A stretch of DNA of 64,000 bases from Siphonodentalium dalli (GCA_032622095.1 CP136067.1:76972705-77036704), one strand, 5' to 3'; shown: positions 12,446 to 25,179, counted from the stretch's first letter. Made by a program: numbers and translations. The notes: generated from the letters alone by a model not told the origin.

Positions 12446-12732
12446 CTACACTGACCCCTGACTTGGTGTGTGTGACGGGGGAACATCTTCCCGTTTCTGG
12501 ATCTTTTTCGCCTTTATTCTCCGGTTCTGAAACCAGATTTTAATCTGTCTTTCTGATAGATTTATGAGTTGAGACAATTCCCATCTCCTTGATTTGGAAA
12601 TGTAGGTCGAATTAGTATACTCTCTTTCCAACTCCGCTATTTGAAATTTCGAATATGGCCGCCGTCGTTTTCGCAATGTGACCGCTGCTGGGTTGAGCGT
12701 CGTGGACGGTAAATGGATCGCCTGTTGCATTT
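12446..12732 (-). CDS. Post1: Posterior Hox gene (Post1-like), homeobox exon
   Basis: This exon encodes a complete 60-residue homeodomain of a sequence-specific, nuclear DNA-binding transcription factor that patterns posterior structures. It starts after a polypyrimidine tract and CAG (AG at 12734-12733). Two bases complete the split codon, then come 18 linker residues, the homeodomain (about residues 176-235 of the joined 251-aa protein), a 16-residue tail ending SQGSV, and a TAG stop. The homeodomain begins [11 protein letters not shown] and has L16, W48, F49, N51 and R53; helix 3 reads [15 protein letters not shown]. The PYSKFQ arm and RRWEL in helix 2 are Abd-B/posterior features. Y20, I54 and A56 differ from typical Abd-B (F20, M54). 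From memory of the family, spiralian Post2 proteins read PYTRYQTMVLENEF here, so Post1 fits better. The homeobox call is near certain; the Post1 versus Post2 assignment is about 0.65 and needs a tree. Confidence 0.95.
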
Positions 12733-12918
12733 CTGAAAAAAAATAGAATGAGTGATGATTGAATTTAAATTTTAAAAACAATAACCGTCGTACCATTTTT
12801 ATAATCATTAAAAATGATAATTTAATAATAATAATATTAAACAACAAACCAATACATAGACGCAAACAAACACACAACAACAAACACAATTGTTATTTTT
12901 CGTGATTTACCGGACTAA

Positions 12919-14538
12919 GGGTACGTTCATACGCTGGCAAAGTTACACTGCAAACTGCAAAAAAGCCATGCCCGATGATCGTTTAGTTAGCTGGCATGTT
13001 TTGCCGGCTGCCGACCAGCTCGTGCTCCGTCGTGGCTGGCTGACATCAATCACTGATGATTGTTGATAACGGTGTGTACCTCTGTGTCGGTGACCACAAA
13101 ACAAGGCCACCAACAATAATTGCTGGTGTCCGTGTTATCCTTGATACGAATTGTGTTTCGGGGAGGGGCATTGGTACACTTGGAGAAATCTCATTACGTG
13201 TTATAAAGAGTCCCGAATGAGGTACTTCTTAAGTCAGAAATATGGGAGCAAAATGGACACAAACAGGCACGGACTCATTATGAGTATTCGTTAGAATGTA
13301 CTTAATTCATTTATTTCTCATTTATTATTGAAATTGCCACGTATCGATCGGAATGGCACATTGAGAAGTCCAGATTTTCGCCCATGTCGGGGATGCAACC
13401 CGTGCCAACATCGTCTAGTCCAGACTGCATGTGATCATCGCACCCACTGTCTTGTAATTTTGTTGTTTTGAAAGTGATGTTGCTTGTGTCATGGTGGTGG
13501 TCTTGGCAGTAGTGATAATGTTTAATATTTGGCATTGATATAGCATATATATACATGTATACAACTATTCACTCAATAATTATGTATATATGTAAAGGCT
13601 ATTATTATGTAAATTTGGTCCTGGCATAAATCATAGGAAAATACATTTTAACTCGCAGTCACAACACCAGATAGCCCAGCTAGTTAATATATATGAATAT
13701 TTTCAAGTATTTTCATAAACCTATTTCAATCAAGGCAATAATTTTCCACCAGGGACGTGTGTCAGGGGTGGACCCCCAAAGTACAACAGTTGGACATTTC
13801 ATGCATGACACGAACATTAGTTAGAAATTTCCGACCAAATTAGTTTGAATTTTGTGTTGATAATTTGATATACCAAACAGTATTAAGTGTGATATGTTGT
13901 TTTTAGACCGAAAGACCAATCTTTTTGACTGAAAGTAGCAATCAGTTGAGAATTATCAACCATAGGTGGTGTTACGATGGGAATTTCCAATAGTTGGAAA
14001 GTTTGATAATACAGATTCAGATTAAATAATAATATGTATGTTACATGGGAAACTTTTCGTTCATGCAGTGGTAATTTTGTTGAGTGATTTGGCAACCATG
14101 GATGTTAGGTTGGGAATTTCCACCGACAGTTTGAAACTCGTGGTACCAGTTGAAAAAACACCAATACAAGGCGGGTGGGTATACCAATGGGATTTCTCGA
14201 AAGTCCGAAAGTCGTCGGGTATCTTCGTTGAGGTAATTGCGGACCCACCATCTGTCTCTAGGTGGCGTTTATGGTACTCATTTATCAGCAGCATCCCATC
14301 GATGGAGCATATCAAGTGACATTATTTTGACTGACCTAAGAATACCAACACGCACTGTGGTCTTAATATATTGAAAACAGCTCAGCAATATCACCAATCA
14401 CGTAAAAAAGCTCTGTCGTTCATGATCACGACTATCGCTGATTTGTTGACAACTGGCAGAAATTAATCCGTTTTGGCAATTTTGCAGCTGGCATTTTTGC
14501 AGTTTGCAGTGCAATATTGCCAGCGTATGAACGTACCC
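12919..14538. mobile_element. 1.6 kb PIF/Harbinger-like non-autonomous transposon in the Hox intron
   Basis: The inverted termini begin GGGTACGTTCATACGCTGGC on the left (12919) and its complement ends the right side (14538). The match extends about 48 bp (…CACTGCAAACTGCAAAAA). The 3-bp sequence TAA flanks both ends (12916-12918 and 14539-14541), a TWA-type target duplication typical of PIF/Harbinger elements. No open frame inside resembles a transposase or the Myb-like partner, so it was mobilised in trans. Its left end lies 186 bp from the homeobox-exon splice acceptor. The interior at about 13749-14035 contains another repeat family also found near 22.4-22.9 kb. Confidence 0.8.
13749..14035. 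repeat. Dispersed repeat (family also at 22.4-22.9 kb), nested in the Harbinger-like element
   Basis: It begins CAGGGACGTGTGTCAGG and carries ACATTAGTT(A/G)GAAATTT, GTTGTTTTTAGACC and TTCCAA.AGTTGGAAAG.TTGAT in the same order as the copy near 22490-22700. The copy at 22.8 kb ends CCACGTCCCTTG, complementary to the start here, suggesting ends of the form CAGGGACGTG. Confidence 0.6.
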
Positions 14539-14541
14539 TAA

Positions 14542-17500
14542 AGAACATGTGTGTGCATGTATTTCGATACAGGCCAGGGTATATACGATTCCGAGCCATG
14601 CGATAACAATAAGGCGTTTGGACAATCAAACAACAGCCGTATTACGAATGAATGAACATAACCCAGAGGGATTCACTCGAACCGTATCAGCCGGGTTGAT
14701 TTCGGACATAAATCAGGCAACCATTGTTACAGGATAATGTCACGTGATTTATGTGGAGATACACGAATATCGGTAATTTCATTATGTTTTTATCGTGGGA
14801 TTTCATTACAATTATCTGGTTATTAAAATGACACATCGCAAATTTTACTTCAAGCATCGGTTAAATCAAAGCTATTTGCATTGTATCATGTTAAATAGCA
14901 TATAGGACATCCAAACCTGAATCGTATCTCGGGCTATACTAGTAAGTACGCGGCGTATTTACAGTGTGGCCTCCGATTGCACCTTGTCTGCCTACCCATA
15001 TTATAATCTCGAACTATCTGCTTGAATTGAAACATTATGCCAAAATCTCCACTATAAAATAACCAATTATCTTTGTTCGGATTTGGGTTTTCTCTTCCGA
15101 AAGACAATGCAGATTATATTTACGCCTTTTACACCCGGGGAAGGGTGGGGGTGAGTCAGCAAGTAGAGCTGAGCTGAATCCGGAATGGAATGTTTGCCGA
15201 TTAGATATTGGTTTGACAGTGGATCCGCGGTCTTACTTAAGCCATCATGCAAAAATTATGTCTTTAATTGTCTTGGAATATTTAACTGAAGAAGAAGCTC
15301 TATATACTTTTGAACATAAACGAAGAGGTATTGTTCGCATCCCATACGAGTCCCTGCAATGACATTGGCAGAAAACACTTGCCTATATATCATGTACCAA
15401 TTGATTGTTTTTTTTACGTTTAATTGGCCTCAACAACAACCGTGAGCATTTGTATTCTCCCTTTTATTTCTAGAAGTTATTTGTCTATATAGTCATGTGG
15501 ATCAAACTACTTAAATTAGGACAAATTACCATGGAATATATAATGGGGGATACGTGTATAGTTCAACATTAGTCAATGTGATGTTCCGTCCCGTTGCTCA
15601 CTGCCTGGAAATACACCACGAAACAAATATATGTATCACCATCGCCAGTCGAAAATCAGAATTAGTTTGAGAGATGTGATTCTATAGACTATAGTATATT
15701 TCAAAAAATAAAGAAACACAAAGGAAAGTAATGTGCCCAATATGTGATCGCTGAAAGCAATTGTTATATAGTAACGATTTTATAGCTCCAAATTTATGGG
15801 TTTTTCTGAGGGTTCGGGCGTGCGGTAGGTAGAAGATTTCTTAGCCATAAACTCGCAATTTCGTACGGACTGCCTTGCCGATATGTTGACACTGCACGCA
15901 AATGAATGTTGTCGCATGGTCCGGTTTATGAGAAGCACCTCCATGTTAAATCGTCTGAGGTTACCCGCGTAATCGCCGCCATAACCTACCAGTTTTATCG
16001 CTCGATCGTAAAAGTGTGCAAAATCAACACTTATCTGGCCGAAAACTGACGTTTCTTGGGCTTTTACGAGGAATTCAAAGCACCCAGTCCCAATTCCGTG
16101 AAATGATTAACATCTTGGGCCAATTGTCAGGGATTGATTTTTATATTCCCACACAAGCAAGATCTGGATGTCTTGGTAAAACACATCCGACCATAGCCAC
16201 AGACCAGCTGGTGTTAATCTCGAGTTATTTTTTATTTCAAAGCTCAAGACACCAAAGTGCTTCTCTCATATAAAATGAACGGAATTCATTGTTATTTTAT
16301 TATGTGCAACAATTCGGCGAATTCCCGTCAGATGTGCACCCATATCACGTGGTATGCACTGATAGAGAGGTCGAACGGTTAAATTGGGTTTATGTAAAAT
16401 AAGATACATTTGATAAAAGTCTGTAAACAAGTACATTTCAAAATAGATCGACTAGCTTTATTCCAATTTTCATTAATAATAACCTCCAATAACGAGATTT
16501 CGGATATCGAAACCATTTTTATGAAAACATTACTGTTACAGTGGCATATTATAGATCAATGTCCAATAAGTTACCATAAGTTTAATCAAAACCGGACACC
16601 AAACATCAGGAAAGGACACAGCATTGAAAAATATTCTGAAAATAATACTTAGACTAAAATAATTGAATAGACTACGGGATTACCACTGTTTGTTGACAAA
16701 TCACTGTACATTTTTGTTTACATAACATTCGATATTTCGACATTGGAGAGCTTTCAATATCTAATATAAGAACACAGTTGTTCTATTTCTTCATGTTCTT
16801 TTTGGTGTAGATGTTGTTGCAGTCATTTATTATTTTAGCACATTTACCCAATGCCTTGGGTCCCTTTTAGAAGCGATCATTGTTCATGCGAATGTCTATA
16901 CACAGAACATGTGTTACATCGAATCCTGTTCGGTGATTGGTGAGATGCCAATCGGGTAATGTGTTTTATTTCCCAATAAAATACACCATAATACAAACAT
17001 AGATGACTAAAAGTGGCAGATAGAACAGGTGGGCGTTTAGACTAATCGATCGATAATTCACATGTAGAATATTGGGCTTAATTACAGTGATGCATGGTAT
17101 AATATCCAAACTTCAGACGTATTTCATGAAAAACGAAGAAGCTGAGTTTATAGTAATTAATAAGGAAGAAAAAAACTATATAAATATAAGAAATGAATGT
17201 AGTTTGTGTGTGTTTTATTGAGGAGTATGACACTGGCCGTTTGTGGCACATTAAGTGTGAACTGCTTCTAATAAGCAGTGAACACATTAAGCGTAGCCAC
17301 TACCTCCACCCATTTAAATATATGTAACTTGCCAATGTGTCGAAACAATGGTGCTAGGGCTGCCCATAAAGCACCTTAAAGTGGCGTGTGCAACTGTTTC
17401 ATGTAGTTCGCCATATTATGACATGCATGCATGTTGTTAAAAATTCGCCAATGGAAAAGGCGCCGAGGTGAAAATCTCTCCGTAATCAGTTATCCTAGAC

Positions 17501-17690
17501 GGAGTTCACCTTCCTGTTTCCAATGGGTGGATATCAAGGATGAAATGTCAGGGATGTGTCACCTGCTAATTAATGTACTAATTAATGCTGCAACAGAAAG
17601 CAAAAGAACAAAATAACCGCCATAAAAACCGTCTGGGTCCATGTAATAAAACAAAACAAAATTGTTGGGACGAGTAAGCAAGGCTTGAAA
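14542..17690. other. Intronic stretch without recognisable gene
   Basis: AT-rich sequence with only short, unrecognisable open frames (up to 85 codons). I found no clear tandem or inverted repeat here. Confidence 0.6.
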
Positions 17691-18115
17691 TAGTATGTCT
17701 GACATTTGCAGAATGAGGTCCCCAGAGGGTGAATTTAGTGACGCAATCCCGCACGGCGGGCAAGCATCACCTCTATTCACCCTCTGATATCCTCCTTCTG
17801 CTGAGGCCTCAACTGTTGTGTGAGACCTATGGGATTAGATTGAAGTTCCCCAGTTGAAGTTGGTGATGTTCACCCATTAGTCACCTGGATAATGCATTTT
17901 ATCTTCTGCAAATTAGGGGATATGAAAACTGAAAAGAAGGGAAAACGTAACTAAAAACAATGTTATTTGAGACCACAGATACTTGCCGGAAGTTAAGGCC
18001 TAAGCAGAATGAGGTCCACAGAAGGTTAATTTGATGAAGCTAGCCCCCTATGCGGGGTAGCATCAATAAATTCAACCTCTGGGGACCCCATTATGCAAAT
18101 GACAGACTTCCGATT
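17690..18115. mobile_element. Two inverted copies of a palindromic ~110-bp element
   Basis: Copy 1 (17698-17808, plus) and copy 2 (17998-18113, minus) share ATTTGCA.AATG.GGTCCC, CAGAGG.TGAATTTA.TGA and end near CTGC(T)..AGGCCT. Each copy is itself an imperfect palindrome (AGAATGAGGTCC against a degenerate complement), so the whole can fold at two levels. Confidence 0.7.
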
Positions 18116-18927
18116 CGACCACATCCTACACATCATTAATGCAACTGACGATTTCACGAAGATGAGATCTGAATTTTGATATAACACCAGTCTCTTCCAG
18201 TGGGTTTCTTCCTAACGTGTACATGACGTATCGGGAGGACCAGAACGAATTAACCATGAATGTTCCCACTCCATTTCAGATACTAATTCCATATTTAAAA
18301 ACATATTCGAAATAGCGTATGAAACGCTCCTCAATATTCATCCCAATTTATGCGAATTGTAATGCATGTGGATGTAGAAAGTAGACGAGGTAGGGGCACA
18401 TCTTACCATCAAACCCATCTTAGGAAGATGTGGGAAACGATGATGATGAACAACTGCTTGCACGATTACAATTACTTTAATTTAAATTTTCACTAGAAAA
18501 CTCGCGCCCCTGGTTTCCAACCATCATGCGCCCCTGCCATTGTACGCAACAATTACAGTATGATGAATCGGTGTTACGGCCTGTTGTATTTCCCACTCTA
18601 TACATTTTATAAAGCACCGTAACTGTCAAATGGGCGCCTTTGTGAAGAATGACGAATTCCGATGATAAATTACAAAATTAAAACTTCACCACCTCTGTTT
18701 AATAAGGAAAACATTAACGTCCTCGACGATGAGAACCCCCTCTTCTGTTTTACTGATATACAACGTTTGTGATGAAGTTTAATTGTAAAGTTACTGTTTT
18801 CTCCATCACCATTTTAATATTGTTAGGTCGAGCTTTGATGTAAGTATGTGATCTTGCAATCCTATTCAACATTTACTATCTAATATTTCGATAATGTCCC
18901 ATACTTCCTTTCTCGATACGCGCAAAA

Positions 18928-19243
18928 CAAACGAGTTTTCGGGTAGTATATATTAGTGGACATACTGCTCGTATCATGGTAACCTGTTTTCGAGCAGTAT
19001 ATATAGTATTGGACAAACTGATTGTAACCAGTTTTCGGGCAGTATAGTACTGGACAAACTGATGATAACCAGTTTTCGGACAGTATACAGTATTGGACAA
19101 ACATATTGTAACCAGTTTTCGGACAGTATACAGTATTGGACAAACATATTGTAACCAGTTTTCGGGCAGTATATAGTATTAGACACAAACTGACGGTAAC
19201 CTGTTTTCTGGCAGTAAATAGTTTTCGACATTCTGATGGTAAC
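18928..19243. repeat. Minisatellite, ~41-45 bp unit, left part
   Basis: About eight copies of GTAACCAGTTTTCGGGCAGT, ATATAGTATTGGACAAACTGAT. Minus-strand open frames here (TGY..FVQYYI repeats) are products of the repeat unit. The array is interrupted at 19244 by a MITE and resumes at 19633. Confidence 0.9.
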
Positions 19244-19632
19244 CAGGGATGGGTCCATTGCTTTGCAATGTAATGCATTATAACGTTACCATTACTTGCA
19301 TTTGTTAGAATTACCATTACTTACTAAATGAAATGTAATGACATACCATTACCACATATCAACAACTCATAGGAACATAGTATTACATATTTTAATTTCA
19401 TACCTGTATCTGCTTGTACGAGATAAATCAGCATATCCAAAAGAAACCCAAGGCAGCCAGGTATGTTAGTGTAATTCAAATGTAATGCAAATGTAATTGA
19501 ATTACATACTTTTTTGTGTAGTAATGTATTAATTTGCATTACATGTAATGCTAAAAAGGATGCATTACACATTACTCCGCATTACTTAAAACAAGCAATA
19601 CTGTGTGATGCATTACCATTACCCCATCCCTG
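19244..19632. mobile_element. 389-bp hAT-like MITE inside the minisatellite
   Basis: It begins CAGGGATGGG and ends CCCCATCCCTG. The termini extend as TAATG-rich inverted sequence (…ATGCATTACCATTACCCCATCCCTG). The flanks are ATGGTAAC (19236-19243) and ATGGTAAA (19633-19640), a 7/8-matching 8-bp target duplication characteristic of hAT elements. The interior is composed of repeated AATGTAATGCATTAC-type palindromes and has no transposase. Confidence 0.85.
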
Positions 19633-19925
19633 ATGGTAAAACCAGTTTTCGGGCAGAATATAGTATTGGACACATTGATGGTAGCCATTTTCGGGCAGTA
19701 TATACTAATGGACGTACTGATGGTAACCAGTTTTCCGGCATTATATAGTATTGGAAATACTGATGCTATACCTATTTTCAGGCAGTATATATATAGTATT
19801 GAGCATACCGGCGATGACCTGTTTTCGTGCAGTATATACTATTGAACATACTGTAGCCTGTCACATTGGACAGTTTATATATTATTGGACATTATTAGGA
19901 CATACTGATGGTAGCCTGTATTTTG
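19633..19925. repeat. Minisatellite, ~41-45 bp unit, right part
   Basis: Six to seven more diverged copies of the unit seen at 18928-19243 (…CAGTTTTCGGGCAGTATATA…TGGACATACTGATG). Because it continues directly across the MITE, the insertion happened after the array had formed. Confidence 0.9.
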
Positions 19926-22340
19926 TGAGGTTGGATCTTATTGCTTTGCCTATTCGCCACGAATTTCTACCATGTCGACTGAGTCATTGTGAGCCCTGCA
20001 TGCTCACATATAATTGTAACTCTTGCGTTGGTCTGTTCAGCCCACTAATGTTGTCGTTTCATCTATAGTTGTCATTTCGCGCAGGATTTGACTTGCTTGA
20101 TATGATTATAAACCGACGCCAAAGCCATATCCTTTTTTGAACTATGCATAGTAACGGCCAAATATAAGATAGAACAACATTGTTAGATAAGAACAATCTC
20201 CTGCACGGAGTCACACATATACTGGCCTGTCTGACTCCTGTTGGAAACCCCTCACAATATCGGGAACAGAGAACTGTTCGCTGAGAATTTTATGAGCTGA
20301 TATCCTATACTGCAAATACTTATTTTATAGCTTAACTTTATTCGTTTTGAATGAGCACATATAATTGTTGCGAGCCATGCTAGCTTAAAAAGCACCCTTC
20401 TGGTAAATAGAGGCACGCCATACACGTCAGAAGCTCAACATATCAAGAAAATGTTAAAAGGTTTGAAATCTAAATCAGTTGTATGTTTTACAAATTGAAA
20501 GATACGGAATGTAACCTTTGTCTACATGTGAATGGAGTTCTGTTATTCAATATAGTTATACATGTAGTGGCGCGCGGATTGAATATCACAGCTTGAACAT
20601 ATATATATAAATGACCACAAGAAGAATTTGAATTATCAGTACATATGCACACTTGCAGCTTGTTGATGCTATCTAGCAATTATATGTACATACGAACGAG
20701 TCAACCAACAGTTGTTCGCATGGCGGGCGCGTCATCATTGATATAACTGGGATAAGCATATTACGGAAAGCCGTGGCAAAACTGAAAACATTTCGTAGGA
20801 AATATATGAAAGTATCTATACCGGAGGGTGTCGTAAAAATGTTCAAGGCTCGTAGGATATTTTGGCCATTCAATAATCGACCTTTTTTGTTTTGTTTTTT
20901 AGTATTTCAGACGTTTAAACTGGAGATTATTCGTCACCTGTGGACCCTTTTTCGTTAAATAACTTACGACATAAACCAAAAATGGATCACACGGGAAATT
21001 TCAGATCCTTATTCATTATATAAATGTCTTAATATTTTCTGAACATTTTCACGTGTTCTCTCAATTAGTTCGGTCAATGCCTTTGTGGATGATTGTCGTT
21101 GTCGTGTTCCGTTCTTATGAGCGCCGGCTAACTTTATCACCGCTATAAGACTTTTCCCAATTTTCGAATTCGCGACAATTTAGCGTATTTTCAGTCAATA
21201 TTATAATTCAGCAGATAATTTTCAATGGTCTTATCTTTTCCAAAACTGAAGAACAAACGTCATATTATCTACTGTGGAGGCAGGGGGTGTCAGGCGAACC
21301 AATACCGACTAGGCACAATCCCCCCCCCCCGGCCTTTGGATACCCATGCACAACCCATTTTTGGAAGGAAAATAATTGTTGTTTTCGGATTCTGAGATAG
21401 GGACCCATGTACCCCATTTAAATCATTAGCAATTACATATCTATGGATTCCCTGCATGTTATACGTATGGAACTAATGTGTGCACACTTTAAGACGAATA
21501 TTTCCAAGAATGAAACCTGATGTGTACTTGTATATAAAATTGTTCCATCCAATGAATTATATGGCAGCTGCGTTGGTTACATATACTTTTATATTTGATA
21601 GTTATATAATAAATTCACAACGCATGGAGTATCCACAAATTTCAAGAATGTGATAATTCAGTTTTTTTGTTTTTCGCATTCCCAATTTCGGAAAATTTGA
21701 AGGCGGAGTTTCATCATATCATTGTTTTTCTTATTTTAGACAATTGACCAGATAACTGGATACTTTCTTATCAGTGCTAAGTTATTCGATTCCCGTTGAT
21801 TCATTTTAGATATCTAAACTGTCCTTGTCATAGGCCATCACCGGTACATGTACAATAAATTTGGTTCCCGAAAATGCACAATAATGCAAATCGGCGATGC
21901 TACTCTTCAGATTCAGATAAATGTTTGTATGTACATTGTGGAAAGTTCCTTTCTGAATAGTGTACCCCTCTGTGTCCTTAATTTGGTGATTGTGGTACCC
22001 CTCCACTATATCCAAAAATTCACCAAGTAGTAACTAGCATAATATTTGACATATTATAATAGGCAATAAGAACAAGTTGATGTCCCTGTTATAACCATAT
22101 TCTACTGTTAGAAAATTCAAAGCAATGTGCATCAATGGATTCATGTTGAGCAGATGTGGAAGATTGCCATTTTCGTGTCACCCATCGTTATCGGCCCTTA
22201 TACCAATCTCACAACTATTATATTATATATAGTACATCACCAATGTACAGTCAGAATGAAGACACAATTGAATAGTAAATACACACCCATGCCATTATAG
22301 TTGTTACCTTAAATTGCCATTTTGCGTCATCCGATCTTGA
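19926..22340. other. Intronic stretch without recognisable gene
   Basis: Only open frames up to about 70 codons, often opposed on both strands. There is a poly-C run near 21321. Nothing else is identifiable. Confidence 0.6.
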
Positions 22341-22419
22341 TTGCATGACAACGGATAAGAGTGATTACAGGGCCTCACCAACAATTCTGGCAATGTCCAG
22401 GATTAGAAGCTTACTGCAG

Positions 22420-22860
22420 CCAAGACGGGGACGTGAAGACAGCCAGGGGCACAACTTTGGGCAACATTTCCCATCAGTTGGAAATTTCATGCCTGGCACA
22501 ACATTAGTTGGAAATTTTACACCACATGTAGAAATTGAAATTGTTCCCATAGTTTAATTTACCAACCAGTGATTAGTGGATAATTTGTTGTTTTTAGACC
22601 AACGGTATAGCTTATTTTTATACGTTTTGCTGCTTTGGTGAAATTTTGGTCTGAAATGGTCATCAGTTGAAAATTTCCAACAGTTGGAAAGCTTGATGTA
22701 CATGCCAGTTTGAAGTCCCAACCCAGGGGTGGGGACAAATGAAATACTGGGAGTTTGGTTTGGTTCAAGGGGATGGGTGCAGTTGGATAGGATATTTTAA
22801 TTGGACAACCCCAACGGAGGCCATCTAGCCACGTCCCTTGACCAAAGGATATACAAGTAC
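22420..22860. repeat. Dispersed repeat, second copy of the 13.75 kb family
   Basis: It contains ACATTAGTTGGAAATTTTAC, TTGTTGTTTTTAGACC and TTCCAACAGTTGGAAAGCTTGA, then CCACGTCCCTTG at its right end. This is the same order as 13749-14035, with extra sequence at the right. A weaker relative lies inverted near 58380-58475. The 102-codon minus-strand frame here is repeat-derived. Confidence 0.6.
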
Positions 22861-22869
22861 ATTTCATAA

Positions 22870-24340
22870 TGCTGAATTCTCGCTATCCATATCTCTATAT
22901 GTGTCCAGAAGTTAATACAAGTGGCATATTTACATTATTTACATATGCGGGATAATGCGTCTATTATCACTCTTATTCCACGGAACGCCAACAGCAATAT
23001 GAAGCTATACCAAAGAGAAAGGAGAATCAAAGTAATGGCTATTCGTGTGGCATTTATTTACAGAATAGGGTCGCATAAACTTTGTAACGCCAGTATAAAT
23101 ACGGGCCACTAAATGAACACAAAATGTGTTTAAACGTCATGTTCATTGGGTGTTAAATAAAATACACACCTCGGCAGGCAGTGTTTTGTAGTTTTTGTGC
23201 AAGCTATGATTTTACCAATAATACTGTGTTTATTAGACAGAAATAGCCATTTAAAACACCCGTAAATGCTTCTGCCCGAAATGTTATTAGTTATTATGGT
23301 TTGAAAAAATGTTCCCCGCCTGGTAAGCTATAGCTGCTCAGACAAAAACCGTATATAATGATCCTTTGAATTGTACTCCATGATCGTCATCATTAACGTC
23401 GGCACAGTGCAGTAATATTTTGTGACGGCTACAAACGAAGAAACTTGGACCCTGAATGTTATATTAACTATATTGTGAACATTTTTTTTGCGCGGGCAGG
23501 CTGTTCTTAATGATTCACACAACGTTTTGTGAATGGTGAAGTTTCGTCTGTAAATGAAGCTGTCCGTTGATCGTCATTCACATGATTTTCTGTATCTTGC
23601 TTTTATCTTCGATCTAACAGAAACGGTTTTCACATTTGCAGAATTCAAAGATACTTGACGGGATTTAAATTTAACCCCGATTATATATTGAATGACGAGA
23701 ATTTTAGATTGCGCAGAAAGTATCTATAATTATAAAAATTGGAATAAATCTCTTGCTTCCAAATATAACACGGTCCTTGCAAATTGGAAAAGAAAAAGAA
23801 TTTTCCGGCGACCATAATAAGAACATTCTGTGGATCACTTGAATATCCTCATACCGACATGTGGACGAATTACATATATACAGCAACATGCAGTAAATAA
23901 GACGAACATTGCACGATTATTCCTCTCATACTGGCTGTGCATTCTGTGAAACGATTTCGGATTCTCTTTGCATGTGTTTTTTTGCATCGATAATTGTTCG
24001 GAAGTTCAAAGTTTCGACACCAGGCAAGAACGACGTCAAAGTTACAGAAAACTATAATTCATGACACATGTTGTGGCAAGAAACTTTTGTAGACTATTCT
24101 TCGTCGTATAAGGTGCGATTGCGGTAGCGGATTTCGAACTTCTTGTGTTATAATTATAAGAAGCTCGAAAGAAGCCATGCATATGCACTTATAGATCTTT
24201 ATAAGAAGCCATAGTCGGATTGAGTCGACGCTTGTAAATAAAGTTCTGACTGAAAATTAGCAAACATATCGTTTTTTTTTCTTGGAGTCAACCAATAACA
24301 GACGTTAACTCGAGTAAGGATGACGTAACACAACGAAACG
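22870..24340. other. Intronic stretch without recognisable gene
   Basis: No domain, repeat or RNA gene recognised. Short open frames only. Confidence 0.55.
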
Positions 24341-24360
24341 AGGTTTGTTTGTTTTCTCAT

Positions 24361-24513
24361 CGAAACGCCGACGTTTAAACGCCGATATACATTTTCCCTT
24401 ATTATAACGTCGATAGATATATTTTGCTCTCAGTATAACGCCGAATTTTGGCGTGTAAACTCCGATTAATGTTTATTTTGTAGTTATAACGACGAATTTT
24501 GGCGTTTAAACGC

Positions 24514-24559
<46 letters not shown>

Positions 24560-24720
24560 TTTTTCTCTCATTATAACGCCGAATGTTGGCGTTTAAACGC
24601 CGATAAATATTTTTTTCGAGTAATAACGCCGAATTTAGGCGTTTAAACGCCGATCAATATTTTATTTCGAGTTATTATAACGCCGATTTTTTGGCGTTTA
24701 AACGCCGATATATATATTTT
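24361..24720. repeat. Palindromic tandem repeat (GGCGTTTAAACGCC), six copies
   Basis: Units of about 50-55 bp read TTATAACGCCGAATTTTGGC, GTTTAAACGCCGATATATATTTT. The 14-bp core is a perfect palindrome and CGGCGTTATAA re-pairs with ...AACGCCGAT. Copies lie near 24370, 24450, 24500, 24590, 24640 and 24695. A (TA)n run at 24516-24555 has expanded inside one unit. These contain much of the local CpG. Confidence 0.9.
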
Positions 24721-25179
24721 TTAGATGTGGCGGTACTGTGCTTCCATACTGAAGTCCTTATTTTTGATCCGCCCGTGGTAACATAACTTGATTACTCGTA
24801 CCTAAAGTTTTGCCAGACAAGTCATGGTATCATAGACTACAGGGACTATATAATTATGTTATTTTGTTACATGTCAATCAGGTTCAAGAGCATACGCGCA
24901 AAGTATAGAGCAACACAAGTAACCAAAATATAAGCGCTATTAATGCGTGTGAGGCTTTTGAATTTTGGTGGTTTTTGGGAACCCTGTAAGTAATTCCATT
25001 TTTCATTTAAAGTAGATTCTCAAGACAGGCAACATAGGTGGCACAATGCACGGGCGATTACGTTTAACTTTGCATCATCGACGTCTACAATTTGGCCGAT
25101 TGTTTATTACTTAGACACAGAAGATAAAAAAAACCTCGAGGCAATCTTTTTGATCAGTTCTTTTGTCCATTATTTACGA

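Noticed and set aside
18876-19317. 145-codon minus-strand frame with TGY..FVQYYI repeats
   Set aside because: Product of the minisatellite; it looked like a repeat protein, but parallel frames are equally open and it ends inside the hAT-like MITE.
18928-19925. Hammerhead ribozyme satellite (contains CTGATG in each unit)
   Set aside because: No GAAA core or matching stems in the unit, so the catalytic fold cannot form.
24361-24720. CRISPR-like array
   Set aside because: Regular palindromic repeats, but spacers are not unique, unit edges vary, and the sequence is clearly eukaryotic.
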